64,000 bases of DNA. Origin: Kineococcus rubinsiae. GTDB lineage: Bacteria > Actinomycetota > Actinomycetes > Actinomycetales > Kineococcaceae. Shown one piece after another: positions 24,872 through 34,106 of the stretch (position 1 is its first letter; the number at the start of each line of letters is the position of its first letter). The position numbers and the translations under genes were made by a program. The notes beneath the pieces were generated by a model that worked only from the letters and a program-made list of their open reading frames with translations, had not been told where the DNA came from and searched no databases. Where the stretch lies: the NCBI RefSeq assembly GCF_011839805.1, contig NZ_VWPY01000021.1:1-64000 (forward strand), written 5' to 3'.

Positions 24872-25868
24872 CGACCGGCGCGGACCTCGCCAGGGAGAGG
24901 GCGTACTCCGGCCACCACACGCCGGCCGCGGGCTGTCCCTGACCGCAGGCGCCGTCGGAGTCGCCGGGCTGCTTGACCCACAGGTGCGCGTCGACGCGCC
25001 CGTCGCCCGTGTCGGTGGTGGGCGGGGTGCCCAGCGCGCGGCCGGGCGGGTTGCACCACGTGTCCCCGGGCCCGTTCCCGTTGCGCCCGGTGTCGACGAC
25101 GAAGTGCGCGCCGCCGAGCAGGTCGGACAGCCCGTGCCCGTAGGCCGTGCTCGCGGCGGTCGTCTCGAAGTTCGCGACGTTCAGCGAGAACCCCGCCGTG
25201 CGGGCGATCCCCGCCGCCGAGAGCTGGTCGGCGAGGGCGGAGCGGTCGCCCACCCAGGAGGCGTTCCCCGCGTCCAGGTAGGTGCGGACGCCCGGGTGCC
25301 GGGCCAGCGTGTCGACCGCCGCGTTCAGCAGCTGCAGGCGCGTGGCGCGGTCGACCGGGACCTGCTCGCACCCCTCGATCAGGTGGGGCACCGCGTCGGG
25401 CTCCAGGACGACGACGGCCCGCGCGTCACCGAGGCCCGCGGCGACCGCGCCGACCCACGCGCGGTAGGCGTCGGCGTCGGCGGCCCCGCCGGCCGAGAAC
25501 TGACCGCAGTCGCGGCCCGGCAGGTTGTAGAGCACGAGGACGGGCACCGCGTCCGCGGCGGCCGCGGCCTGCACCAGGGCGGCCGCCGACCCACCCGGGT
25601 CCGCCTGCTGCCCCGCGAACCACACGGCCGTCGGCTGCCCCGCGATGCGCTGCAGCACCGCGGCGTCGTCCACCCGGCCCTGCGCACGCCAGCTCGCGAC
25701 CTGCTCGGCCGCGTGGCTCGCCGGGTTCACGTGCAGGCGCGCGCCGGCCAGCGGGCCCGGCTCCGCCGCCGGTGCCCCGGCCGTGCCGCTGCCGTCCGAG
25801 CACCCGGCCAGCAGCAGCACCGCGACGGCCGCGCTCAGCAGCGCGCGGCCGGCACCGCGAGGACCCAC
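24849..25868 (-). CDS. cslZ: GH6 glycan hydrolase lipoprotein (CslZ-like)
   Basis: 339 residues. A lipoprotein signal (AVAVLLLAGC, Cys23) would anchor it outside the membrane. The GH6 core follows directly: RLHVNPASHAAEQV, VVVLEPDAVPHLI with the acid Asp, YLDAGNASWVGD, NVANFETT, DTGRNGNGPGDTWCNP and LWVKQPGDSDGAC. The GTG start is 1 nt from the stop of the copper oxidase gene, so it is translationally coupled. In Streptomyces, cslA, glxA and cslZ (GH6) make and shape a beta-glucan at the cell surface; here the same order is kept. CslZ would trim or release chains as they emerge. Confidence 0.88.
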   Translation of the reverse strand: MGPRGAGRALLSAAVAVLLLAGCSDGSGTAGAPAAEPGPLAGARLHVNPASHAAEQVASWRAQGRVDDAAVLQRIAGQPTAVWFAGQQADPGGSAAALVQAAAAADAVPVLVLYNLPGRDCGQFSAGGAADADAYRAWVGAVAAGLGDARAVVVLEPDAVPHLIEGCEQVPVDRATRLQLLNAAVDTLARHPGVRTYLDAGNASWVGDRSALADQLSAAGIARTAGFSLNVANFETTAASTAYGHGLSDLLGGAHFVVDTGRNGNGPGDTWCNPPGRALGTPPTTDTGDGRVDAHLWVKQPGDSDGACGQGQPAAGVWWPEYALSLARSAPVVSPPPAG

Positions 25869-25869
25869 G

Positions 25870-27798
25870 TCAGGCCACCTGGACCCAGCGGGCCACGGAG
25901 GGGACCCCGCGCGCGTCGAGGAGGAACAGCATGTACCAGCCCGACGGCGCGATGCCCTCCTGCGGCCCCAGCGTCAGGTCGTAGCCCCCGGCCGACGGCG
26001 TGACGTCGAGCGCCACGGACCGCTGCTCGGTGTCGGTGACGTGCGTGACGGCGCTCGGGCGGATGAGGCGCGCGGAGGTGACGGCGTCGGAGGAGCCGAC
26101 GTGGAACGTGGTCCCGCGCTGCACGGCCGCATCCGGCACGCTGTCGATCACGGGCCGCCCGCCACCCTGGTGCAGGTACGGCGGCGTGTAGATCTCCAGC
26201 CGCTGCTCGAACGTCCCGGGCATCGTGTTGTCCGCGTCGGAGTACAGGGGGTCCGAACCCAGCGTCAGCACCCGCCCGTCGGGCAGCAGCAGGGCTTCGG
26301 AGTGGTAGTTCCGCCCGACGTGCGGGCTCGCGGCCGCGCTGAAGGTGCCGCTGTCGGGGTGGTAGATCTGCGCCAGGTGCAGGTCGCTGTCGTCCATGCC
26401 GCGGTACTTCTCCGACCCGCCGGTGGTCAGCACGGTGTCGTCCGGGAGGACGGCGGCGCTGAGGTACCGCGTGGGCGAGGGCAGGTCCGGTCCGGGCGTG
26501 TAGGCGGGGTCGGGGCGGCTGAGGTCGACGATGTCGGTGCGCGCCGTGGTGTCCATCGAGTCACCCACCCCGCCGCCCCCCATGATCATGACCTTCTGGT
26601 CCTGGGCGGGCGGCAGCAGCACCGAGGTGCTGGTCTCGTTCATGCCGGGGTCGCGCAGACCGGGTACGGGCTGGAAGCCGTTGTCGTGCAGGTCCCAGAC
26701 GCCCGGCTGGCGGCCGGCCGTGGCCGAGCCGTACCCGGCGTTGGAGCCGCTGTAGAACAACCGGTCGTCGGCGAGGCGGAACAGCGCCGGGTAGGTCGGG
26801 AAGTACCGGTTCAGCTCGGGCTTGTCGAACCACCGGCGGGCGGACTGCTCGAACACCTCGTTCTGGCCGTCGAGGACCACCCCGTGCTGGTCGAGACCCG
26901 ACACGGCCATGACGTTGCCGCCCTCGACGGAGATCAGCGTCGGGTACCAGCGCGACTCCTGCAGCCGGCCGGTCGGGACGTAGCGCTCCTGCTGCACGTC
27001 GAACTCGTAGGAGGCGTCGAGGCCCTGGTACTCCTGCTTCTCCAGGGTCATCTTGTCGGCGACCCCGTAGACGGTCGACGGCTGGCCCGCCACGGTGAAC
27101 TGCGTGGGCTGGGGCAGGACCGAGCCCCGGCCCTCCTCCACGGCCTCGGCCCAGACCTCGGTCTGGGAGGCGTGCACCATCGTGGCCCCGTCCATCCGCA
27201 TCTTCTCGGCCGGCTGCAGGACGGCGTCCTCGGTGGTGCGGTAGCGCAGGCCCGTCGCGGTGACGAGCTCGGTGCCCTTGGCCAGCGACACCGGCCGGGA
27301 GTCCGGCGACTCGTTCTTCAGGACGACGGGACCGGCCGCGTTGCGGACCTCGCCGGCCAGCACCTCGTAGCGCCGGGTGCCGCCCGCGATGAGGAGGTTG
27401 CCGTTCGGCAGGAAGGCGTGCCCGCCGCAGAACATGTCCTCCGGCGTGGGGACGTCCTCGTAGGTGTCGGTCGCCGGGTCCCACAGGATGCTCTTGAACG
27501 TGCCCGCCGCGAACTGCTTCGTGTCGTTGCCCGACCCGGCGATGATGAGCATCTTCCCGGTGTAGAGCATCGCGGCGTGGATGGCGTTGACCTTGAACTC
27601 GTCGGGGACCTCGACGACCGACCAGGACCCGTGGGTCGCCTGGTAGTCCGGGCGGGACGCCTGGTAGGCGGCGACGGCGCTCGACGCGGTCGAGGCCACG
27701 AACGAGCCGTTCACCGCGACCAGCGCGACGGCCGTCGCGCCGACGAGGGCGGAGTTGCGGATCCGGCGGCGCAGCGGGGCGCGGCGGGAGGTCTTCAC
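25870..27798 (-). CDS. glxA: Galactose-oxidase-like copper radical oxidase (GlxA)
   Basis: 642 residues. One N-terminal membrane helix (about 12-35) anchors the protein outside. Kelch-type propeller blades (GGxxR/GNLLIAGG repeats) and a C-terminal DUF1929 domain follow. Ligands of a galactose-oxidase site are present: Cys124 (MFCGGH) for the Tyr-Cys crosslink, Tyr336 (FPTYPALF), Tyr498-His499 (NYHSEALL) and His586 (VTHVTD). Streptomyces GlxA oxidises a glycan alcohol to an aldehyde with copper and O2 and is needed for CslA product function. AGGAGAA precedes the GTG start, which overlaps the cslA stop (GTGA). Confidence 0.9.
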   Translation of the reverse strand: MKTSRRAPLRRRIRNSALVGATAVALVAVNGSFVASTASSAVAAYQASRPDYQATHGSWSVVEVPDEFKVNAIHAAMLYTGKMLIIAGSGNDTKQFAAGTFKSILWDPATDTYEDVPTPEDMFCGGHAFLPNGNLLIAGGTRRYEVLAGEVRNAAGPVVLKNESPDSRPVSLAKGTELVTATGLRYRTTEDAVLQPAEKMRMDGATMVHASQTEVWAEAVEEGRGSVLPQPTQFTVAGQPSTVYGVADKMTLEKQEYQGLDASYEFDVQQERYVPTGRLQESRWYPTLISVEGGNVMAVSGLDQHGVVLDGQNEVFEQSARRWFDKPELNRYFPTYPALFRLADDRLFYSGSNAGYGSATAGRQPGVWDLHDNGFQPVPGLRDPGMNETSTSVLLPPAQDQKVMIMGGGGVGDSMDTTARTDIVDLSRPDPAYTPGPDLPSPTRYLSAAVLPDDTVLTTGGSEKYRGMDDSDLHLAQIYHPDSGTFSAAASPHVGRNYHSEALLLPDGRVLTLGSDPLYSDADNTMPGTFEQRLEIYTPPYLHQGGGRPVIDSVPDAAVQRGTTFHVGSSDAVTSARLIRPSAVTHVTDTEQRSVALDVTPSAGGYDLTLGPQEGIAPSGWYMLFLLDARGVPSVARWVQVA

Positions 27799-29600
27799 GA
27801 GCGGTTCTCCTGGGCGGTGGTGGTGGTGGTGGTGGTCCGGGCGGTGCTGGTGGCGCCGACGAGGGCTCCCCGGTCGAGGCGGTGCCGCGGTGCGGGGACC
27901 TCGGGCAGCGCGACGGTCCGCGGCTGCCGGGGACGCTGCCGGCGGGCTGCGGCGGACAGGACCGGCGGCAGCACGCAGACGAGCAGGGCGAGGTAGGCCC
28001 AGAACCGCATCATCGGGTGGTCGTGGCCGAGGACCTGGCTGACCGCCAGCGACGCGGTGAGCAGGGCCGCCCAGCCGAGGTGCATCCGGAACGTGTGCAG
28101 TCCGTCGACCGAGGAGCGGCTGCCCTTCGGGGTGATGGTGAACCCGCCGCGCCGGCCGGTCACCGCGCGGACGAGCGCGTTGACGTAGAGCGGGGCGGCG
28201 AGGACGGACATGAACATGCCGCTGATGCCCGAGGACCCCTCCTCCTCGTGCGGGCTGACGTTGTGGTGGCGGTTCCAGAAGTAGATGCCGACCTGCAGAG
28301 CGGCCGCGTTGACGTAGAGCATCAGCCACATCTGGGTGGCGACGACGACGCCACCCGCCCCCGTGAGGAGGTAGGCGACGATGTTGAACATCCCGAGGAC
28401 CCAGGAGATCGCCGCGGACGGGTAGTAGGACATCAGGAGGCCGTAGTGCACCAGGCGCCGCAGCGGCAGGCGCCGGGCCAGGCGCGGGAACGAGCGCAGG
28501 AGCACCTCGTCGGTGCCCTGCGCCCAGCGCTGCTGCTGCGTGAAGTAGTCGCCCCACGACGTGGGGCCCTCCCCGACCGCGAGGACGTCCGCGGTGTAGA
28601 CGGAGCGCCACGGGGCACCCGTGGCCGGGTTCCGGTCCGCGTGCCACGCGAGGCTCGTCGCGGCGTCCTCGGTGATCGAGTCCTGCAACCCGCCGATGGC
28701 GCGCAGCGCCGAGATCCGGACCGCGTTGTTGGTGCCGACGAACATCGCGGCCCCGAAGCGGTTCGCGGCGCGCTGCAGCACGGAGTGGAACAGGTACTGC
28801 TGGCTCTCCGCCCCGCGGGTCACGAAGTTGTCGTAGTTGCCGTAGACCTGCGGCCCCACGACGAAGGCGACGTCGGGGTCGGCGAAGAACCCCACCAGGC
28901 GCTCGGCGAAGTTCGGCAGCGGGACGTGGTCGGTGTCGACCGAGACCCACACGTCGTAGCCGTCGCCCTCGGCGTCGAGCCAGGCGTTGTAGTTGCCGTG
29001 CTTGGTCTTCGCCTTGTACGTGCCCGACGGCTGGTTCCACCGCTCGACGCCCTCGCGCGAGAAGTGGCGGACCCCGAGCTCGGCGCACATGGCCCGGACG
29101 GCGGGGTCGTTCCCCTCGTCGAGCAACCACACGTCGTACAGGCCCTCGTGCCGGACCTCGAGCGCGGCCACCAGCGTCCGTCGGGCCAGGTCGAGGGGCT
29201 CCTTGCTCGGGACGATGGTGGTGATGAACGCGACGCGGAGGTCGCCCGCCGGCCGCACCGGCTCGACCTCGCGGGCGTTCACGGTCGCGAGGGCGAGGGT
29301 CGTGACGTTGAGCAGGCGCAGGAGCTCGATCACCCCGATGGAGGCCACCGACGCGAGGCTGACCCAGTGCAGCCAGGAACCGTCGGCCTGGGGCAGGTGG
29401 CTCGGGTGCAGGAGCCAGAGCAGGAACACGAGTTCGCAGGCGATGGCCGCCAGGACGAGGGCGCGGCCGGCACCCGCCCGCCAGCCCCGCGTCAGCGGAC
29501 GGAAGGTGACGCGGTCACCGGTACCGGACCAGCGGCGCTGGTCGCCGGTGAGCCGGCTGTACTCCTCGTAGGGGTAGGCGGGGTCGAAGCGACGGCTCAT
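27795..29600 (-). CDS. cslA: Cellulose-synthase-like glycosyltransferase family 2 (CslA)
   Basis: 601 residues. Two N-terminal helices (about 45-65, 80-100) are followed by a processive GT2 domain: LLDEGND (161), DTDH with the DxD at 222-224, TEDAATS (310-312) and QQQRWAQGT (Q-x-x-R-W). Four to six C-terminal helices form the channel. The C-terminus has a seven-Thr linker. It should polymerise UDP-glucose into a beta-glucan while exporting it. No PilZ domain is present, unlike BcsA, so c-di-GMP control is not expected from this protein. The order cslA-glxA-cslZ is that of the Streptomyces tip-glycan locus. The ATG at 29600 has only a weak ribosome site. Confidence 0.9.
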   Translation of the reverse strand: MSRRFDPAYPYEEYSRLTGDQRRWSGTGDRVTFRPLTRGWRAGAGRALVLAAIACELVFLLWLLHPSHLPQADGSWLHWVSLASVASIGVIELLRLLNVTTLALATVNAREVEPVRPAGDLRVAFITTIVPSKEPLDLARRTLVAALEVRHEGLYDVWLLDEGNDPAVRAMCAELGVRHFSREGVERWNQPSGTYKAKTKHGNYNAWLDAEGDGYDVWVSVDTDHVPLPNFAERLVGFFADPDVAFVVGPQVYGNYDNFVTRGAESQQYLFHSVLQRAANRFGAAMFVGTNNAVRISALRAIGGLQDSITEDAATSLAWHADRNPATGAPWRSVYTADVLAVGEGPTSWGDYFTQQQRWAQGTDEVLLRSFPRLARRLPLRRLVHYGLLMSYYPSAAISWVLGMFNIVAYLLTGAGGVVVATQMWLMLYVNAAALQVGIYFWNRHHNVSPHEEEGSSGISGMFMSVLAAPLYVNALVRAVTGRRGGFTITPKGSRSSVDGLHTFRMHLGWAALLTASLAVSQVLGHDHPMMRFWAYLALLVCVLPPVLSAAARRQRPRQPRTVALPEVPAPRHRLDRGALVGATSTARTTTTTTTAQENRS

Positions 29601-30061
29601 CGAGCCACCGACCCGGAGCCGGGGGGAACGGGAGCGGCGGGACGGGGGACGGGCAGAGCGACCGTGAGCGCGGGGGCGGCCACGGGCGGGCGAGCAGGCA
29701 TGGAGGATCCCGGGAGGACGGAGCGGAAGGACCCGCCCCTTCGGCACGGCCCGCGACGGCGGGGCAGGGGCGGTGATGTCGAGGAAGCCGGTGACGGTGG
29801 ACCGCGTGACGACTCAGCGGTCACCGCGGGCTGTTGCACGGCTGGGAGAATGCTAAGACGCGCAACCAGATCGCGCCACATGACCGTGCGTCACCGAGCT
29901 GCTGCGCTCAGTGCCAAAGGTGTTGCACCGCAGGGCGTGCCGGGAGTCGTCCGTGGCGATGGGCCGCCCGCGGGCGTCGCGGCGAGGACGCGTCGACGCT
30001 CCCCGGTCGCGCGGGTGCGAGACCATCCACGTGCCCGAACTCGTCGACGAAGGAGAAGGAC
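29601..30061. other. Intergenic region, about 460 nt, upstream of cslA and the PRC-barrel gene
   Basis: This divergent gap must hold the promoters of the csl operon and of the 30062 gene. It is more AT-rich around 29850-29885 than its flanks, which is the likeliest promoter zone, but I see no convincing -35/-10 pair and no strong palindrome. In-frame ORFs here lack ribosome sites. Confidence 0.4.
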
Positions 30062-30655
30062 ATGCCAGGAGCACTACCCGCCGCGGAGGTCCTCGCCGAG
30101 GCGATCGCCATGACCGGTTCCGGGGAGCGGCTCGGACCCGTCGTCGACCTGCAGCCCCGGGGGGCGGAGGAGCCCGAGTGGGCGTGGGTGCAGACGGGGA
30201 TCACCGACTCCGACGTGCGCCTCGTGCCGCTGTCGGGCGCGAGCTACCACGAGGGCGGGCTCGTCGTCGCCGTCAGCAGCGCCCAGGTCGACCGGTCTCC
30301 CCGCCACCCCGCTGGGACCGACCTCACCGCCGCGGCGCGGGAGGCGCTGGCTCGCCACTACGAGGTGCCGCTCGACGAGTCCCGTCCGGCGGCCACCGGT
30401 GCCGCCCCGTCGGTCGCTCCCACGATCACCCCGGACGTCGCCACGGAGATCGTCCCGGAGATCGCCCCGGAGATCGCCCCGGCATCACCGGAGCACGCGA
30501 ACGGCCCGACGCCCGTCCGCACGGCGCCGGCACCGGAACCGCGGCCGGAGCCGGCACCCGAGCCGCGGCCGACGGCGGCCGGCGGACCGGACGGGCTCGC
30601 CGCGAGGGCGCTCTCGGTCGTGCGGGCGGCGGTGGCCCTCCTGCGACGCCGCTAG
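30062..30655 (+). CDS. PRC-barrel-like domain protein
   Basis: 197 residues. Residues 15-75 fit a PRC-barrel: GERLGPVVDLQ, a WVQ strand, VRLVPLSGASYHEGGLVVAVSSAQVDRSPR. These small beta-barrels occur in RNA-processing and stress or membrane-associated proteins. A Pro/Glu/Ala-rich linker with EIVPEIAPEIAP repeats and an amphipathic C-terminal helix (ALSVVRAAVALLRRR) follow. AAGGAG lies 6 nt before the ATG. It is upstream of an amidohydrolase gene by 41 nt. No function can be assigned. Confidence 0.65.
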   Translation: MPGALPAAEVLAEAIAMTGSGERLGPVVDLQPRGAEEPEWAWVQTGITDSDVRLVPLSGASYHEGGLVVAVSSAQVDRSPRHPAGTDLTAAAREALARHYEVPLDESRPAATGAAPSVAPTITPDVATEIVPEIAPEIAPASPEHANGPTPVRTAPAPEPRPEPAPEPRPTAAGGPDGLAARALSVVRAAVALLRRR

Positions 30656-30696
30656 GCGCCCGGGTCCGGACGAGCGCCCTGCGGCAGGATGCCCGC

Positions 30697-32058
30697 ATGC
30701 CCGACCTCCTGCTGACCGGCGCCGCGATCGCCACCGTCGACGCCGCCGGCACGGAGCACGCCGTGGGCCACGTGCTGCTGCGCGACGGTGTGGTGGCCAC
30801 CGTCGGCGCGGGCGAGGCGCCGCGCGAGCTGCGGGCCGGCGACGTCCGGATCGTCGACGCCACCGGGTGCCTCGTGACCCCGGGGCTCGTGAACACCCAC
30901 CACCACCTCTACCAGTGGGCCACGCGGGGTTTCGCGGTCGACGAGGGGCTGTTCGCCTGGCTGACGACGCTGTACCCGATCTGGGCCCACCTGCGGGCCG
31001 ACGACGTCGAGGCCGCGGCGCGCGCGGGTCTGGCCCGGCTCGCGCTGACGGGGTGCACGACCACCACCGACCACCACTACCTGCACCCGCGCGACGGGGG
31101 CGACCAGCTCGCGGCGAGCATCGCCGCGGCCGCGACGGTGGGGCTGCGCTTCTCGCCCACCCGCGGGTCGATGGACCTCGGGACGTCGGCGGGCGGGCTG
31201 CCTCCGGACTCGGTGGTGGAGGACGTCGACACCGTCCTGGCGGCGACGGCCGACGCCGTGCGGCGCCACCACGACGCCTCACCGGGGTCGATGGTGCGCA
31301 TCGGCGCCGCGCCGTGCTCACCCTTCTCGGTGACCCCGGACCTGCTGCGCCAGACCGCGGCGCAGGCCGCGGAGCTCGGGATCCGCCGGCACACCCACCT
31401 CGCCGAGACCGCCGACGAGGAGGAGTTCTGCGCCCGGACGTTCGGCCGGCGCCCGGTGGAGGTCCTCGAGGACCTCGGCTGGCTGGGCCCCGACGTGTGG
31501 CTCGCGCACTGCGTCCACCTGTCCGACGCGGACATCGCCACGCTCGCGCGGACGGGGAGCTCCGTCGCCCACTGCCCCAGCTCCAACGCGCGCCTCGGCG
31601 CCGGGATGGCCCGGGCCCGGGACCTGCTCGACGCGGGGGTCCCCGTCGGGCTCGGGGTGGACGGCGCGGCCTCCAGCGAGCAGGGCGGCCTGGCCGACGA
31701 GCTGCGGCAGATGGTCTACACGGCACGCCTGCGCGGCGGGCCGACCGCCATGGCGGCTCGCGATGCGCTGCGCGCCGGGACGTCCGGGGGTGCGGCCTGC
31801 CTGGGCCGCTCCGACGAGATCGGCTCGCTCGAGGTCGGCAAGCGCGCCGACGTCGCCGTGTGGGACCTGACCGGCCTCGGCCACGCCGACCTCGACGACC
31901 CCGTCGTCGCCCTCGTCATCGGCCCCACGCCGCCGCTGCGGCTGTCGACGGTGGAGGGCCGGGTCGTCGTGGAGGACGGCGAGCTGCGCACGACGTCGGA
32001 GCAGCAGGCGGTCACCGACCTGGTCGCCGCCCGGAAGCGGCTGCTGAAGCGGGTCTGA
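30697..32058 (+). CDS. Amidohydrolase, 8-oxoguanine deaminase-like
   Basis: 453 residues, normal for the AtzA/TrzN/8-oxoguanine deaminase group. The metal site is clear: NTHHHLYQWATRG (HxH), a mid His in HTHLAETADEEEF, a second in LAHCVHLSD and the Asp of GLGVDGAASSEQGG. The HHHLYQ start and the SNxRLGAG motif match the 8-oxoguanine deaminase branch, which removes an amino group from oxidised guanine. Related enzymes dechlorinate triazines, so the exact substrate is not certain. ATG at 30697 has GCAGGA before it. Confidence 0.8.
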   Translation: MPDLLLTGAAIATVDAAGTEHAVGHVLLRDGVVATVGAGEAPRELRAGDVRIVDATGCLVTPGLVNTHHHLYQWATRGFAVDEGLFAWLTTLYPIWAHLRADDVEAAARAGLARLALTGCTTTTDHHYLHPRDGGDQLAASIAAAATVGLRFSPTRGSMDLGTSAGGLPPDSVVEDVDTVLAATADAVRRHHDASPGSMVRIGAAPCSPFSVTPDLLRQTAAQAAELGIRRHTHLAETADEEEFCARTFGRRPVEVLEDLGWLGPDVWLAHCVHLSDADIATLARTGSSVAHCPSSNARLGAGMARARDLLDAGVPVGLGVDGAASSEQGGLADELRQMVYTARLRGGPTAMAARDALRAGTSGGAACLGRSDEIGSLEVGKRADVAVWDLTGLGHADLDDPVVALVIGPTPPLRLSTVEGRVVVEDGELRTTSEQQAVTDLVAARKRLLKRV

Positions 32059-32094
32059 CGGGAGCGGCCGGGACGGTGCCCCGGCCGCTCCCGT
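32058..32094. terminator. Hairpin between convergent genes
   Basis: Fifteen-base perfect arms (32058-32072 and 32080-32094; left arm begins ACGGGAGCGG) with a 7-nt loop, starting in the amidohydrolase stop codon and ending before the convergent beta-helix gene. Confidence 0.7.
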
Positions 32095-32100
32095 CGCCGG

Positions 32101-33990
32101 TCAGGGCGTCGGGTAGTCGACGACGATGCTCGGCCCCTGGAACTCCGGGGTCACCGCCGCGCCCACGCCGTTGACCACGTGGTCGATCGTCCCCGCCTTG
32201 TTCAGCGAGATCGTCGTCAGGTCGTGCAGGCGCACGCCGGGCCTGACCGGGACCTCGAAGGCGTTCGTGGCGTGCAGCGTCGGGTCCACGTTCGTGAAGA
32301 TGTAGCTGCCCAGCCCCCACGCCTCGTGGGTCCGGACCCGGTCGCCCACCTTGTACGCGGCCCAGCCGTCCACCCCGTCGTGCCGCCACGCGGCCTGGTT
32401 CGGCGCGTCGTAGGGCAGTTCGTTCTGGTAGAACACCGTGCGCCCGCGCTCACCGTTCCAGACGGTGTTGTAGCGCTGGAAGTGCTCGACGAACAGGCCC
32501 GTGGCCGTGACGTCGTTCCCGTTGACCACCACGCCGGTGTCGGCCGTGTTCACCGTCCAGCCGACGCCCTCGCCGTGGTCGGCGCGCCACACCCACAGGT
32601 CGTCCAGCAGGACGTGGTCGCTGTTCACCTCGAGGCTCACGTCGGCCTTGCCGACGTGCGGCCCGCCGATGCGGAAGAACACGTCCTGCAGCGCGGTCGG
32701 GTCGGCCGCGCTGCCCCGGTGCTCGCCGCCCTTCCCGTGCTTCGACCCCACGCGCAGCAGGACGGGCGAGTTCACCGGCCCGGCGTCGAAGGTGACCCCG
32801 GCGATGTCGACGCCCCGGACGTCGGCGACGGTCATGGCGGGCGCGCTGCTCTGCGCCGTCAGGGTCGCGAGGCCGAGGCCCAGCACCACGGTGCCGGCCC
32901 GCTTGACCGCGAGGCTCGTGGCGACGTCGTACACGCCGGGCGTGAGCAGCAGGTGCTTGCCCTGCGCGAGCGCGGCGTTGATCCTCGCCACGCTGTTGGA
33001 GGGGCGCGCGACGAACACGTCGCGCATCGGGACCGAGCGGCCGGGGGTGTGGCCGCCCTGCCAGCTGGTGCCCTTGGTGTTCGTCCGCGCGCTCGGGACG
33101 AACAGGTTCCAGGCCCCCGCCCCGTCGACGTAGAGGTAGGGCTTCTCCTTCGACACGGGCGTGGTGGCCAGGGTCGTGTACGGGCCCGGGACGCCCGGGA
33201 CACCGAAGGACTGCGGCGGCACGGCCCCGACGTCGCCGGAGAAGACCTGGTTCCAGACGCCGTTGCTCCAGCCGTCGAGCGAGGAGTTGCGCGTGTAGTA
33301 CTGCTGCTGCCCCCCGTTGATGACGCTGCCCCCGCTGAACGCGGAGTCGGCGATGAAGCCGCCGCTGGCGTAGGAGGGCTGAGAGTTGTAGTCGAACAGG
33401 AAGACGTCACCGCCGGTCAGGTCGACCCGGCGCATGGGCGCCGCCTGCGACGCGGCCCAGAACTCCGGGTTCCCCTTCGGCGGCAGGGCGATGCGCAGGT
33501 TGGACAGCGAGCGCCAGAAGTTGTTCAGCGCGGTGCAGCTCTGCTCGCCCTCCGGGGTGGTCTCGCACTGGTTGTACACGTCGATGGAGCCGTTGATCGT
33601 GACGTCACCGGGGTCGCGCCCGAGGCCCGCGACCTCCGTGTAGTAGCCCACCTGGAAGCGCAGGGGCTCGGCGGGTGTGCCGTAGGTGCCCGGCTTGAAC
33701 AGCAGCGCGTAGCGCTCGCGCCCGAACTGGTTGCCGACCTGCTGCGCCGCGATCGCGTCGACGCGGGCCTGGATCTGGGCCGTGGTCATGCTCGGGTCGA
33801 AGACGATGGTGTTCGGGCCGAGGTCGGGGGCCGCCGCGGGGCGGACCGGGGGCCGGCCGGCGTCCGCGGCGCCGAGCGCGGGCGCCGCGGCGACCGAGGT
33901 GAGGGCACCGGCGAGGACGACCGCCGAGAGCAGGGAGGCGCCGCGGCGTGCGGCGGCGGGACGGGACAGGGCTGGGAACACGGGAACCAC
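32101..33990 (-). CDS. Secreted parallel beta-helix (pectate-lyase-like fold) protein
   Basis: 629 residues. The signal peptide (ASLLSAVVLAGALTSVAAAPALG) has an AxA end. The mature part shows two halves of right-handed beta-helix character, with PGTYGTP/TPGVYDVATSL loop motifs, AGLGRDPGDVTINGSID and GLFVEHFQRYNTVWNG. The pattern resembles the GH55/adenylyl-cyclase-annotated secreted family of actinobacteria, many of which act on beta-1,3-glucan. The catalytic residues cannot be told by eye. GTG at 33990 is used; GTG at 33981 with AGGTGG before it is also likely. Its placement after a csl region suits a cell-surface or polymer role (inference). Confidence 0.68.
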   Translation of the reverse strand: MVPVFPALSRPAAARRGASLLSAVVLAGALTSVAAAPALGAADAGRPPVRPAAAPDLGPNTIVFDPSMTTAQIQARVDAIAAQQVGNQFGRERYALLFKPGTYGTPAEPLRFQVGYYTEVAGLGRDPGDVTINGSIDVYNQCETTPEGEQSCTALNNFWRSLSNLRIALPPKGNPEFWAASQAAPMRRVDLTGGDVFLFDYNSQPSYASGGFIADSAFSGGSVINGGQQQYYTRNSSLDGWSNGVWNQVFSGDVGAVPPQSFGVPGVPGPYTTLATTPVSKEKPYLYVDGAGAWNLFVPSARTNTKGTSWQGGHTPGRSVPMRDVFVARPSNSVARINAALAQGKHLLLTPGVYDVATSLAVKRAGTVVLGLGLATLTAQSSAPAMTVADVRGVDIAGVTFDAGPVNSPVLLRVGSKHGKGGEHRGSAADPTALQDVFFRIGGPHVGKADVSLEVNSDHVLLDDLWVWRADHGEGVGWTVNTADTGVVVNGNDVTATGLFVEHFQRYNTVWNGERGRTVFYQNELPYDAPNQAAWRHDGVDGWAAYKVGDRVRTHEAWGLGSYIFTNVDPTLHATNAFEVPVRPGVRLHDLTTISLNKAGTIDHVVNGVGAAVTPEFQGPSIVVDYPTP

Positions 33991-34106
33991 CTACGGGTAG
34001 GTCGCGACGACACCGTCGCGACGCTGGTCGGTGGCCGCAACGTACCCCCACCTCGTCACGCAGCGCACCCCCACGGGAGCCGCTCGTGACCAGCGCCCGG
34101 CGGTGG

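Noticed and set aside
27780-27840. Run of seven Thr codons at the cslA 3' end as a possible phase-variable repeat
   Set aside because: The codons vary only slightly and no frame shift is evident; a flexible linker is the simpler view.
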